From: Rhizobium leguminosarum
Lineage (GTDB): Bacteria > Pseudomonadota > Alphaproteobacteria > Rhizobiales > Rhizobiaceae
Length of the DNA: 64,000 bases
Reading direction: 5' to 3'
NCBI RefSeq assembly: GCF_002953715.1
Contig: NZ_CP025012.1
Location: 3,472,001 to 3,536,000 of the forward strand
Below are positions 36,292 through 44,953 of the stretch, piece by piece. Each line of letters starts with the position of its first letter. The first letter of the stretch is position 1. The position numbers and the translations under genes were made by a program. The notes under the pieces are model-generated. The model worked only from the letters and a program-made list of their open reading frames with translations, made no database searches and was not told where the DNA came from.

Positions 36292-37682
36292 CAACCATGG
36301 CCCTCCTTGATGAAGCTTCCGGATATCGCCTTGCGCTCTCGGAGGAAGGCTGTCGGCTCACGCGAGCCGACGAAGCCGCGCGGCTTGAACAACATGACGA
36401 CGACCATGGCGAGGCCAAAGATCAACATGCGGTAGAGTTCCGGCGTAAAATCGGGTCCGAAGATGAGTTTTAGGAAGTCCATGCTGCGCAACAACTCGGT
36501 GCCGCCGACCATGACGATGGCAGCGATCGCGATGCCGGTCAACGAGCCCATGCCGCCGAGAACGACGATAGCGAGAATGACGGCCGATTCCAGGAAGACG
36601 AAGGATTCCGGCGAAACGAAGCCCTGGCGGGCGGCGAAGAACGAGCCGGCGAAACCGGCAAACATCGCGCCCGTCGCAAAGGCGGTGAGTTTGGTCGTCA
36701 CCGTGTTGATGCCGAGCGAACGGCAGGCGATCTCGTCTTCGCGCAAGGCTTCCCAGGCGCGTCCGATCGGCATGCGGCGCAGCCGGATGGTGACATAGGC
36801 CGTCAGCATGCAGAGCGCCAGGATCAGGTAAAAGAGGAAGATCTTGTAGTAGGCCGAGGAGGGCGGCAGGTGAAAGAGCTTGGCAAAACCGCCGGCCGTC
36901 GCATCGAAGGGAATGCCGAAGAGTGTTGCCTTCGGGATGCTCGAGATACCGAAGGTACCCCTCGTCACGTCAGTCCAGTTGATGAGGACGAGACGAATGA
37001 TTTCACCGAAGGCAAGCGTCACGATGGCGAGGTAATCGCCGCGCAGGCGCAGCACCGGGAAGCCGAGAATGACGCCCCAGAGTGCCGCGAAGATGCCCGA
37101 AAGCGGCAGCAGCACCCAGAAGGACAGGCCGAAATAGCTCGAAAGCAGCGCGTAGGAATAAGCGCCGACGGCATAGAAGGCGACGTAACCGAGATCGAGC
37201 AGGCCGGCGAGGCCGACGACGATGTTCAGCCCCCAGGCGAGCATCACATAGATCAGGATCTGGATGCCGAAATTGTCGACATATGTCAGCGAGCCCTGAG
37301 GGCCTTTGATCGCCACCACCACCATGGGATAAAGCAGCAGCGCGATCAGCGCGATCTTCAGGAAATGCCGGTGGAAGAAGCTTTTCTCGGTTGAGATGTC
37401 GAGTTCGCCCTGCCTCGCCTTTGCCAGCTTGCGGCTGTCGAGATGCGGCCGCAGGAAAACCACTGTGGCGAAGCGGCCGATGGCGGCGACCGCGACGAAG
37501 ATCGCAAGCAGGCCCCAGCGCTGGACGATGATCAGCTCGTTGCTGATGTTCTGGTCGGTCTTGAGGCCGACATAGAGAACGAACATGCCGAACGACAGGA
37601 CGGCGGCGAAAAGAGCTTCGGTAAGGCCTTTGCGGACAAGTCCGGCATCGGGCTTGCCTGCAGAATTTTCAATGTTTGCCAT
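36291..37682 (-). CDS. livM: Branched-chain amino-acid ABC transporter permease LivM
   Basis: 463 aa. The N-terminal extension of about 130 residues contains three helices, followed by the LivM core (MLAWGLNIVVGLAGLLDLGYVAFYAVGAYSYALLSSYF) and the EAA-like loop MPIGRAWEALREDEIACRSLGINTVTTKLTAFA. It forms the channel with LivH. It overlaps livG and follows livH by 4 bases. Confidence 0.95.
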   Translation of the reverse strand: MANIENSAGKPDAGLVRKGLTEALFAAVLSFGMFVLYVGLKTDQNISNELIIVQRWGLLAIFVAVAAIGRFATVVFLRPHLDSRKLAKARQGELDISTEKSFFHRHFLKIALIALLLYPMVVVAIKGPQGSLTYVDNFGIQILIYVMLAWGLNIVVGLAGLLDLGYVAFYAVGAYSYALLSSYFGLSFWVLLPLSGIFAALWGVILGFPVLRLRGDYLAIVTLAFGEIIRLVLINWTDVTRGTFGISSIPKATLFGIPFDATAGGFAKLFHLPPSSAYYKIFLFYLILALCMLTAYVTIRLRRMPIGRAWEALREDEIACRSLGINTVTTKLTAFATGAMFAGFAGSFFAARQGFVSPESFVFLESAVILAIVVLGGMGSLTGIAIAAIVMVGGTELLRSMDFLKLIFGPDFTPELYRMLIFGLAMVVVMLFKPRGFVGSREPTAFLRERKAISGSFIKEGHG

Positions 37683-37686
37683 GACG

Positions 37687-38589
37687 TTATACCTTCTCGA
37701 CTTCCGGCCGCCCGAGGATGCCGGTCGGCTTGAAGATCAACACGAAAGCCAGGATCGCAAAGGTCGCGACGTCTTTGTAGGCGATGGTGAAGTATGCCGA
37801 CCACAGCGACTCGATAAGGCCGATAAGCAGGCCGCCGAAGACGGCGCCGGGTAACGAACCGATACCGCCGAGAACGGCTGCCGTGAAGGCCTTCACACCA
37901 GGCGTGAAGCCGTCGTTAAACGAGGCGACGCCATAATACATCAGGTACATCGTGCCGGCGACGGCTGCGAGTGCCGCACCCATAACGAAAGTGATCGAGA
38001 TCGTCTGGTCGACGTTGACGCCGAGCAGCGCCGCCATCTTGCGATCCTGCTCTGTGGCGCGCTGGGCACGGCCGAGTGCGGTGCGATTGACGATGTACCA
38101 GAAGATCGTGAGCAGCACTGCCGTGATCACGATGATGATGATCTGTTTTAGCGACACCGAGATGTTGCCGAACTGGTAGATCGTGCTCACCATTGGTGGA
38201 ATCGGCTTGTTGCGCGGGCCCTGCGTCACCTGGATGAAGTTGGACAGCGTGATCGACATGCCGATCGCGGTAATCAGCGGCGCCAGGCGGAAGGAACCGC
38301 GCAGAGGACGGTATGCGACGCGCTCAATCGTCCAGTTCCACAAACTCGTCATCAACATCGCGACGACAAGCATCGCCAGCAGCAGAACTGCCACCGGGAG
38401 ACCTGCGAAAATGGATGTGAGGACGAGGAAGACGATAAGAGCGGCGAAACCACCGAGCATGAAGATGTCGCCGTGGGCGAAATTGATCATGCCGATAATG
38501 CCGTAAACCATCGTATAGCCAATAGCCACAAGGCCATAGATGGATCCAAGCGTCAGCCCATTTAAGAGCTGCTGGACGAAATACTCCAT
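37687..38589 (-). CDS. livH: Branched-chain amino-acid ABC transporter permease LivH
   Basis: 300 aa from ATG 38589 (MEYFVQQLLNGLTLGSIYGLVAIGYTMVYG, the family start), preceded by GGGGAAAA; an upstream start at 38628 is unlikely. The loop is RALGRAQRATEQDRKMAALLGVNVD. It is the first gene of the liv cluster livH-M-G-F-DUF6867-binding protein. About 540 bases upstream are non-coding and should carry the promoter. Confidence 0.95.
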   Translation of the reverse strand: MEYFVQQLLNGLTLGSIYGLVAIGYTMVYGIIGMINFAHGDIFMLGGFAALIVFLVLTSIFAGLPVAVLLLAMLVVAMLMTSLWNWTIERVAYRPLRGSFRLAPLITAIGMSITLSNFIQVTQGPRNKPIPPMVSTIYQFGNISVSLKQIIIIVITAVLLTIFWYIVNRTALGRAQRATEQDRKMAALLGVNVDQTISITFVMGAALAAVAGTMYLMYYGVASFNDGFTPGVKAFTAAVLGGIGSLPGAVFGGLLIGLIESLWSAYFTIAYKDVATFAILAFVLIFKPTGILGRPEVEKV

Positions 38590-39131
38590 ATGTCGTTTTC
38601 CCCTGGATGCGAGCGAAAGATGCTGCATCTCTTTTTGGTTCTTCAGTTCTCCGTTTCAGAGAACCTCATAGGCCGAATGCATAGCGGTTTCGTTGGAAAT
38701 GTGAAGACAAAAAGGATTTACTCCGACAGATTCTTGTCAGAACAGGCCTAACTGGCGCGTTTTGAACCAAAATCCACAGAAAAACGGCAGAGCAGGGCCT
38801 ATTTTTAGCCAGAAACTGCCACTGGGTTAACCATCCGGAGATATTGCCGTCGATTTCCTGCTCGGCTTGCTGCGTAAGTTATTCCACAGAATTGGAAGAT
38901 GGAGCAAATTCAGACCCCAAGGCAGCCTCTTTGACGAATGCCATTTCACAAGGGATGCCCCATCTTCGTCTGACAAGGCCGAAAACTTATGGTAGCATCA
39001 TCAAGCTGTGTATTGAGGGATGCAGAGCACGACGGGGAACACCATATAGCTTAAGTATCTGGTTGTAATAGGGATGGTTTGCGGACGAGCGACAGCGGGG
39101 TGCTCGCCGCGTGGCGAACGGCTGAAGGACA
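38590..39131. other. Divergent intergenic region between livH and cysQ
   Basis: About 540 bases, AT-richer than the flanks, with no supported gene. It must hold the leftward liv promoter and the rightward cysQ promoter. No repeat module and no clear operator was found. Confidence 0.4.
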
Positions 39132-39929
39132 ATGCTGAGGACATTTGAAAAGGCGGCGCTCGAAGCCGGCAAGGCCATCATCACGGTCCTGCGCGAAGGC
39201 TTCCCCGTCGCCATGAAGGCGGATGCAAGTCCGGTCACGGTCGCCGACGAAGAGGCCGAACGCATCATCCTCGCTCATCTCGCCAGAGATTATCCCGAAA
39301 TACCCGTCGTGGCGGAAGAATCGGTCGCCGCCGGCAAGGTGCCTGACATTGCCGGCCGTGGCTTCTTTCTCGTCGACCCTCTCGATGGCACCCGTGAATT
39401 CGTCGACGGACGCCAGGAATTCACCGTCAACATCGCCTATATCGAGAACGGCGCCCCGGTGGCGGGCATCGTCTACGCGCCAGCGCTCGGACTTGCCTTC
39501 TCGGGAGAACGCGGCCACGCCGAAAGGCTCGTCGTGACGGATGATTTCACGATTGGCGCACGCAGCACAATCACTGTGCGCGAACAGCCCGACGACAGGC
39601 TGGCGCTTGCAAGCCTTCGCCACAACAGCCCGGAAACCGGAAGCTTCCTCGCCGACCACGCGATCTTCAAATGCACCAATATCGGCTCCTCGCTGAAATT
39701 CTGCCTGCTGGCCGAAGGCAAGGCCGACGTCTATCCGCGCTTCACCCGCACGATGGAATGGGACACCGCGGCCGGCGATGCGGTGCTGCGCGCCGCCGGC
39801 GGCTCGACAGTGACGCTGGACGGAACGCCGCTGACCTACGGCAAGACGGGAACGGCGGCCGATTTCGACTTCGCCAACCCGAACTTCATCTCCTGGGGCG
39901 GCAGGAAACGCGTCCTTGAACCGGCGTGA
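39132..39929 (+). CDS. cysQ: 3'(2'),5'-bisphosphate nucleotidase CysQ
   Basis: 265 aa, inositol-monophosphatase superfamily. Metal-binding motifs are present: EES near residues 62-64, DPLDGTREFV at 82-91, and WDTAAGDAVL near 205-214. It removes the 3'-phosphate from PAP or PAPS, sparing sulfate assimilation from inhibition. GAAGGA precedes the ATG. It stands alone upstream of pssA with a long gap, so it is probably monocistronic. Confidence 0.93.
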   Translation: MLRTFEKAALEAGKAIITVLREGFPVAMKADASPVTVADEEAERIILAHLARDYPEIPVVAEESVAAGKVPDIAGRGFFLVDPLDGTREFVDGRQEFTVNIAYIENGAPVAGIVYAPALGLAFSGERGHAERLVVTDDFTIGARSTITVREQPDDRLALASLRHNSPETGSFLADHAIFKCTNIGSSLKFCLLAEGKADVYPRFTRTMEWDTAAGDAVLRAAGGSTVTLDGTPLTYGKTGTAADFDFANPNFISWGGRKRVLEPA

Positions 39930-40509
39930 CCATCCTCAGGATCGCTGAATACCGGCAAGCGGCGCGATTCTCTGCATCGTAGCCATGAGCTCAGACCTGT
40001 CGTCGCCGACAATCTGCGACTGGCCTCCGGCATGCGCCCCAACTGAGCAAGCCGTCCCTCCTTAAAGCATGTCCACGATCCCATACCGGCTGTGAAGTGA
40101 TTCGCGTTATCGGGCTTGATCAAGCGATTCGGGCCGCGAATTCGTTACCCTGCATCTTTTCAAGACGCTGCCTGCCATCAATCCTGCCTTGGTTTTGTCA
40201 CATTTCGGCACTGCTTCGACAGTGATCGATATCTTCATCCGAAAAATTTCGCCGCGTGTTCCGTTAAGAAATATGCTTAAGAGACCCGGTGCACGTGTCG
40301 AAACGGCACGTCGCCAACCCCCGGTGACCCCCTGCCAAAGGCCTAGAAACTTTGACAAAATTCCAATTATTAACGAAATATCATGAGCTTGCCTCAACTT
40401 AACGCAAGTGCGAAAGATTTGTTGCGATGCGATATTTCTCTGGACACCATTACACAATTGTCGCATTTTTCCGTTCTAGTAGGGTTACCAAGACCTGAGT
40501 GCAGCCCTG
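39930..40509. other. Long non-coding region upstream of pssA
   Basis: About 580 bases. The proximal 200 bases are AT-rich with many TTAA/AATT tracts. A perfect 12-base palindrome GCTTGATCAAGC lies at 40114-40125. A TTGACA at 40352-40357 has no good -10 box. PssA promoters in R. leguminosarum are reported to be long and multi-regulated; specific sites could not be placed here. Confidence 0.4.
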
Positions 40510-41301
40510 GTGACAGGGTTAACCATTGATCGCCTATTGCCGCCGCGCCCCCTCGAAGACAACAGAGTACGATCCTTGAGCATCACAGAACTAAACAACA
40601 GCATTTCGACAGAATCCTTCCGGCCGAGCCGCCGCCAGCAGCCGAGCCTGAAGATCCAGACCCCTGTTATCCATAGCGATGCGCCGCAGGCGCCGTTGGT
40701 GGATCTGGTCCTGAAGCGGGCGTTCGACATTATGTCGTCGTTGAGCGCCCTCCTCGTCCTCGCCCCTTTCCTTCTGTTCGTCGCCCTGCTGATCAAACTC
40801 GACAGCCCGGGACCGGTGCTCTTCAAGCAGACCCGCTGGGGCAAGAACTGCAAGGCCATCAAGGTCTACAAGTTCCGTTCCATGCGCACCGACCTCTGCG
40901 ACGTCTCCGGCGTTGCCCAGACGGTGAAGAACGATCCGCGCGTAACCCGCATCGGCGCCATCCTGCGTCGCACGAATGTCGATGAGTTGCCGCAGCTGCT
41001 GAACGTGCTGCTGGGCCACATGTCGGTCGTCGGCCCGCGTTGCCATGCAATCGGCATGCGCGCCGGCGGTATGCTCTACGAAGAGCTCGTACCGGAATAC
41101 CATCAGCGCCATGCGATGCGTCCTGGCATGACGGGTCTTGCCCAGATGCGCGGCCTGCGCGGCCCGACCGATCGTCCGGCCAAGGCGCGTGCACGCATCG
41201 CCAGCGATCTCTACTACGTCGGGAATTTTTCGATCTTGATGGACATGCGTATCGTTTTCGGAACCGTCGTGTCGGAACTGACCCGCGGAAAAGGCTTCTA
41301 A
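40510..41301 (+). CDS. pssA: Exopolysaccharide priming glycosyltransferase PssA-like (undecaprenyl-phosphate sugar transferase)
   Basis: About 263 aa from a GTG; the start is uncertain (TTG at 40576 is an alternative). The first 70 residues are polar. One helix (SSLSALLVLAPFLLFVALLIKLDSPGPVLFKQ) is followed by the WcaJ/ExoY bacterial sugar-transferase core: KVYKFRSMRTD, RVTRIGAILRRTNVDELPQLLNVLLGHMSVVGPR, RPGMTGLAQMRGLRGPTD. It transfers the first hexose-1-phosphate to the lipid carrier at the inner membrane. In R. leguminosarum, pssA maps outside the main pss cluster, matching its isolation here. Confidence 0.88.
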   Translation: MTGLTIDRLLPPRPLEDNRVRSLSITELNNSISTESFRPSRRQQPSLKIQTPVIHSDAPQAPLVDLVLKRAFDIMSSLSALLVLAPFLLFVALLIKLDSPGPVLFKQTRWGKNCKAIKVYKFRSMRTDLCDVSGVAQTVKNDPRVTRIGAILRRTNVDELPQLLNVLLGHMSVVGPRCHAIGMRAGGMLYEELVPEYHQRHAMRPGMTGLAQMRGLRGPTDRPAKARARIASDLYYVGNFSILMDMRIVFGTVVSELTRGKGF

Positions 41302-41337
41302 GCGTTAAGCTTTGCGAGAAACGGCCGGCTGCCTTGT

Positions 41338-41421
41338 GCATGTCGCCGAAAGGTGTGCAGCGGTTTTGGGAAACCGACATGCTGAAACAAAGACCTAAAG
41401 CGTGATGCGACGCGCTTTAGA
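41338..41421. repeat. Mosaic palindromic repeat, modules C + D
   Basis: GCATGTCG pairs with CGACATGC around GAAAGGTGTGCAGCGGTTTTGGG (41338-41382). CTAAAGCG then pairs with CGCTTTAG (41395-41420), joined by AAACAAAGAC. This matches 10173-10275 almost base for base. Confidence 0.8.
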
Positions 41422-42250
41422 GCAGCCGGTACCGGAAGGCTCTGGCGACCGCCTGCATGCGGTTGACCGAATCGAGCTTGCGCATCGCGCTCTTCAGATA
41501 ACCTGCCACCGTATGCGACGAGAGATCGAGGATGATCGCGATCTCGTCGCTGCTCTTGCCGACCGCCGACTACAGCGCCGCGCGTCTTATTAGATGCGCA
41601 AAGGACGCTGTAGCACTTTGAATTGCTGCCTGATTCCTTAAATCGATTCCGATTTAAGGAATCAGGCAGCGTCGCAGGCATTCGATTTCGCGCCGGGTGA
41701 GCGTCTCCGACGGACCGTCTTCCGGGTTGCCATTGCGCCAAACCTTGTCCAGAAGCTCCATGCAGCCGCACCATCGCCTGCTCCCGCGTGGGCATAGGAC
41801 AGTCGCCTGAGAAGGCGAAGATGTATTGTTTCAGGTCAGCGTCATGCAGCGCGAAGGCGAAGGTATTCTTCAGCCCGTGCATCTGAAAGAGCGTGTTGAG
41901 TCTGCGGTTTCCCTGATTGGCGGCGCTGCCCGCAAACGCCACTCTTTGCAGAAGATCGGCACGATCGTCCGCTTCATCGCGGTCACCAGTCTGCTGCAAT
42001 AGAAGAGATCGGCGGCCTCGTAAAAGCCGACAAGGCTTTGCGGCCAGTTGCTGATCAGCCGGTTTTCGATGAAAGCCGTTCGGCCGCCCACGGGAAAACC
42101 GAGAGCAGATAAAAATCGAAGCCCGCAAACTTCGCCATCTCCCGTGCCGTTCCTTGCCGTCGTTAAACGAAACCCCTGCGCCATCGGCCTGCGAACGCGA
42201 AAATGCAGCATCCTCAGCGCAGTCGTCGACTGCGCGCTCACGTATTTTCA
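41422..42250 (-). pseudogene. Degraded LuxR-family regulator
   Basis: On the minus strand, 41422-41568 encodes a good LuxR C-terminus (VGKSSDEIAIILDLSSHTV, then KSAMRKLDSVNRMQAVARAF). Upstream, 41673-41760 encodes VWRNGNPEDGPSETLTRREIECLR, the front of the same HTH. A roughly 100-base palindromic insertion separates them and removes the conserved Trp. Further upstream, fragments of an autoinducer-binding-like domain (ENRLISNWPQSLVGFYEAADLF, FAFALHDADLKQYIFAFSGD) are in different frames. There is no continuous frame, so the gene is inactive. It resembles other rhizobial LuxR-type regulators but its identity is not clear. Confidence 0.82.
41571..41670. repeat. Two-part palindromic element inserted in the luxR pseudogene
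   Basis: Part one, 41571-41612, pairs TACAGCG with CGCTGTA. Part two is a 21-base perfect inverted repeat (41625-41645 with 41650-41670) with a 4-base ATTC centre. Part one is similar to 43887-43928. The flanks join the two halves of one HTH coding sequence, which defines the insertion boundaries closely. Confidence 0.8.
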
Positions 42251-42649
42251 TCTTCGTATCCTCGTATGGCCAGCTTCGGCTCGGCCTCGCTGCCGGCGGC
42301 GAGAAGCTCGCGCCGGAACATCAGCAAAGACGACCTTCTGCCCCGCATCCCGAGGACACGAAGCATCAAAAGCGCGAAATGGACTGATACAGCGGGAAGA
42401 ACGGAGACGAGGTCTTGCGCTCATTCTTTTGTTGCAGCGCTTATAAGATCATCCCGGAAAATCCGGTAATCTTTATTCCGCATGCTCCCATGCAGGCGCT
42501 ACAAATTGACGTAGCGGCAGGCGGCCGCCGCAAATTCGCGGCCCGAGGGCATCTAAATTTGTTATCAAAGTCTTACGATGGGTTTAGGCAATTTTTAAAT
42601 GTGGCAGGCTAGAGTGGGGCTCGTGGTCTTGCGTTGTGTAGAGAGTCCA
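42251..42649. other. Intergenic region upstream of sciP
   Basis: About 400 bases with no supported gene. The last 60 bases are AT-rich and contain a CtrA-like box. The stretch nearest the luxR pseudogene may be further decayed sequence. Confidence 0.35.
42584..42598 (+). promoter_or_regulatory. Candidate CtrA box upstream of sciP
   Basis: TTAG-N7-TTAA matches the CtrA consensus TTAA-N7-TTAA at 7 of 8 positions with exact spacing. It lies 52 bases before the sciP start. In Caulobacter, sciP is activated by CtrA. Confidence 0.5.
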
Positions 42650-42925
42650 ATGACCGAAATGATACGTCCCCGAGTAAAATATGTCATCGGCCCCGATGGC
42701 AGCCCCCTGACGATCGCGGATCTCCCGCCGCCCAATACGCGGCGCTGGGTGATTCGCCGGAAGGCAGAGGTTGTTGCGGCTGTTCGCGGTGGCTTGTTGA
42801 GCTTGGAAGAGGCCTGCGAGCGTTATACGCTCACGGTCGAAGAATTCCTGTCTTGGCAGTCGTCGATCAACAGCCACGGTCTCGCCGGCCTGCGCACCAC
42901 GCGCATTCAGCAATATCGTCACTGA
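42650..42925 (+). CDS. sciP: CtrA inhibitor SciP (DUF1153)
   Basis: 91 aa, the usual length. MTEMIRPRVKYVIGPDGSPLTIADLPPPNTRRWVIRRKAEVVAAVRGGLLSLEEACERYTLTVEEFLSWQ is diagnostic. SciP binds CtrA at target promoters and blocks transcription in G1; it has an HTH of the Trp-repressor fold. I start at ATG 42650 with GAGAG upstream. It stands alone between a luxR pseudogene and a convergent pqiA-like gene. Confidence 0.93.
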   Translation: MTEMIRPRVKYVIGPDGSPLTIADLPPPNTRRWVIRRKAEVVAAVRGGLLSLEEACERYTLTVEEFLSWQSSINSHGLAGLRTTRIQQYRH

Positions 42926-42948
42926 TCACCCGCCAGCATCGACGACAT

Positions 42949-43416
42949 CTATTTCGGGCCGGACGCATCTCCCGTCAGGGAATGAAGAAGGCCCGAAATC
43001 ATTGACGAGGCCGCGTAGCACCAGAGGCCCGGCTGCGTGAAGGCATCTGCCAGCCCCGTCGTCTTCGCCGCCGCAATGACGATCGCGACCAGCAGCACGT
43101 CCATCATCGACCACTTGGACAGATGCGGTACGACACGACGATAGAACAGGCTGCCGGCCCCACCGCCGGTGGCCGTCGCTTCTGCGGCGATCCCGATTAT
43201 CTTCAGAGACGGGAGCAGGATCGAAACCAGTGCAACGATCGCCGCCAGCAGCCCGTCCCCGCCTTGCCAAAGCGAGACAATGATTTCGATGAGGGACGGC
43301 GTCTCGTCGAAGAAATACAGCGTCTCGAAATGGACCAGCGGTAACACGAGGCCGAGCGCCAGGAAGAACGGCGCCGCCACGAGAAGCACCGGGCGAATCA
43401 TCGAGAGCGCCTTCAT
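42949..43416 (-). CDS. Paraquat-inducible protein A (PqiA)-like membrane protein
   Basis: 155 aa with about four membrane segments (PVLLVAAPFFLALGLVLPLVHF, DGLLAAIVALVSILLPSLKIIGI, WSMMDVLLVAIVIAAAKTTGLADAF, GLWCYAASSMISGLLHSL). The HLSKWSMMDVLLVAIVI block is typical of PqiA domains, of which this is a single-domain version. PqiA proteins work with MCE proteins in lipid traffic, but no MCE gene is nearby. ATG 43416 has GAGG upstream. It is convergent with sciP. Confidence 0.85.
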   Translation of the reverse strand: MKALSMIRPVLLVAAPFFLALGLVLPLVHFETLYFFDETPSLIEIIVSLWQGGDGLLAAIVALVSILLPSLKIIGIAAEATATGGGAGSLFYRRVVPHLSKWSMMDVLLVAIVIAAAKTTGLADAFTQPGLWCYAASSMISGLLHSLTGDASGPK

Positions 43417-43549
43417 TGCCTCGAACCTCGTATCAATCCGATATTGTGCATGAACACTCCGTCTCGTATCTGTCTTGCCTCCACGGCTTGGCACGACCCC
43501 GCCGCCATGTCACGGTCCGCTACGACACTATCCGTTACGAGGAAAGACC

Positions 43550-43828
43550 ATGGACATTCGAAACGACGAAGGCGCCTCCGGCGGCCGGTATGCAGCCGAG
43601 GTCGAAGGGCACGAGGCGGAGATGACCTATTCGCGCGCATCGCCGAAGCTCGTCATCATCGATCACACGGCTGTTCCCGATGCGTTGCGCGGCAAGGGTG
43701 TGGGCCAGGCATTGGCGCTCCACGCCGTGGAAGCAGCCCGCACCGGCGGCTGGAAGATTATCCCGCTTTGCCCCTTCTTCAAGGCGCAGGCGCAACGCCA
43801 TCCGGAATGGAAGGATGTCGTGAACTAG
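43550..43828 (+). CDS. Small GNAT-fold acetyltransferase (YjdJ/NATD1-like)
   Basis: 92 aa. AEMTYSRASPKLVIIDHTAVPDALRGKGVGQALALHAVEAARTGGWKIIPLCPFF contains the acetyl-CoA loop RGKGVG and the family end CPFFKAQAQRHPEWKDVV. It is the single-domain protein acetyltransferase-like family of unknown substrate. GAGGAAAG precedes ATG 43550. It is divergent from the PqiA-like gene. Confidence 0.9.
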   Translation: MDIRNDEGASGGRYAAEVEGHEAEMTYSRASPKLVIIDHTAVPDALRGKGVGQALALHAVEAARTGGWKIIPLCPFFKAQAQRHPEWKDVVN

Positions 43829-43829
43829 C

Positions 43830-43928
43830 GCATCGGCCCGAAAATCGGAATCGATTATCGGAAAGCACGATGCGAGGATTGAAAGAGTTAGAGCGTCCTT
43901 TGTGCGTCTGAAAGGATGCGCGGCGCTC
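43830..43928. repeat. Palindromic repeat downstream of the small GNAT gene
   Basis: CGCATCG pairs with CGATGCG (43829-43874). Then AGAGCG pairs with CGCTCT (43889-43928) around TCCTTTGTGCGTCTGAAAGGATGCGCGG. The second part is shared with the element inserted in the luxR pseudogene (AGCGTCCTTTG.GC.TCT..., GCGCGGCGCT). The following 43940-44120 bases hold no supported gene. Confidence 0.65.
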
Positions 43929-44121
43929 TCATACGCATCGCTCAAAGACATGCTGCGGTTTTGGGCCACGCGCATAAAAAAGGCATGATTCGCGTCGCGT
44001 GAATCACGCTCGATGTGACCCGCCTTGGAGGCGGCTTCTTCAATCGCCTTCGGTGTGACAGGCTCGATTTCGGCGACAGCTGCGCCGAAGGCGCTGACGC
44101 CGAGAGGCGACAACACCAAAA

Positions 44122-44160
44122 GCCATGTATGACGGACAGCGCGCCCGTCATACATGGCTT
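44122..44160 (-). terminator. Long stem-loop downstream of the fliJ-like gene
   Basis: Two perfect 15-base arms (AGCCATGTATGACGG and its complement) flank a 9-base loop. On the minus strand TTTTGGTGTTG follows. It is 48 bases past the fliJ-like stop, so it probably terminates that transcript. Confidence 0.65.
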
Positions 44161-44207
44161 CTCAGCGGCGATCCCAGGCGCCGAAACCGGCGCCCACCGT
44201 TTTTCGC

Positions 44208-44558
44208 TTACGCCCTTGCTCGGGCGCCGCTGTCACGCTCTTCCAGCGCCGTCGCCCTTGCATATTCCGCCTGCATCTCCTCGAGCGCCATTTCCAGCGT
44301 CTCTTCCTGCATCTTCAGTTCCTTGATCGAAACCTGCAGGTTATCGGCCCGCTGACGCGCGGCCTTGGCGAAGGTCGGATAAGCAAAGTGATTCGGGTCG
44401 GAAATACCGGACTTCTTTTCCTCGACGACGATCTGGCTCTCCAGATCCTTCGTCATCCGTTCGAATTCAGACATCATCATTTGCAATTGCTGCAACTGAC
44501 GTCGTTTTTCGTTCACCTGAAATTCCTTCAGGCGAACGAGACTTTCTCGCGACTTCAT
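44208..44558 (-). CDS. fliJ: FliJ-like flagellar export chaperone / coiled-coil protein
   Basis: About 116 aa and almost entirely coiled coil: SRESLVRLKEFQVNEKRRQLQQLQMMMSEFERMTKDLESQI, and KMQEETLEMALEEMQAEYARATALEE. It resembles FliJ, the soluble stalk of the flagellar export ATPase. I start at ATG 44558, with GGGAG 8 bases upstream. It is divergent from ctrA, the arrangement seen in other Rhizobiales, fitting CtrA control of motility. Confidence 0.75.
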   Translation of the reverse strand: MKSRESLVRLKEFQVNEKRRQLQQLQMMMSEFERMTKDLESQIVVEEKKSGISDPNHFAYPTFAKAARQRADNLQVSIKELKMQEETLEMALEEMQAEYARATALEERDSGARARA

Positions 44559-44714
44559 ACGCATTACTCCCGTGATGCGAGACCCCGGCTCAACTTGAAA
44601 CCGCCCTGCGCGCCGCTTTGACACGGTTTGCTAAAAAATTTCCGGCGATATTAACAAATACCTACCGCTGGTAACCTTTCGTTTACGGGCATCGTTAATG
44701 ATAGGCCCTATGAT

Positions 44715-44777
44715 TTAAGGGTCGGTAAATGCCACGGCATGAAGTTCGAACCTTTTCATTGGCGAGTCGGATGAATC
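44715..44777 (+). promoter_or_regulatory. ctrA upstream control region: CtrA-like box and two GANTC methylation sites
   Basis: TTAA-N7-TAAA at 44715-44729 is one mismatch from a CtrA box. GAGTC (44764-44768) and GAATC (44773-44777) are CcrM-type GANTC sites only 9 bases apart. In alphaproteobacteria ctrA transcription is governed by CcrM methylation and by CtrA itself. The whole 44559-44993 gap is AT-rich and probably carries several promoters. Confidence 0.45.
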
Positions 44778-44953
44778 ACTTAGCGCTGTTTCCTAATGTT
44801 AAAGTTGAGGAACGCCTTTTGAGATTCCTATTGGAAAACAGACAAATGGAAAAATTATTTAATAAATTCGATATTCCTTGCCAGAGTGAATTAGAATTTG
44901 TTAACCATTTCGTGGCAGCTTCCAAATCACGTAGCGTGTTCGGTATCGTGTAG
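44729..44953 (+). CDS. Possible small leader ORF upstream of ctrA
   Basis: A 74-codon frame (inner start [25 protein letters not shown]) that ends 40 bases before ctrA. Its G+C is much lower than that of neighbouring genes, and it has no clear ribosome site. It may simply be open AT-rich promoter DNA. The predicted peptide is helical and not recognised. Confidence 0.2.
   Translation: MPRHEVRTFSLASRMNHLALFPNVKVEERLLRFLLENRQMEKLFNKFDIPCQSELEFVNHFVAASKSRSVFGIV

Noticed and set aside
43941..44121. Minus-strand peptide fragment beginning MYDGRAVRHTWLL as a gene remnant
   Set aside because: It starts within the hairpin arm, runs into the repeat element and has no recognisable family.
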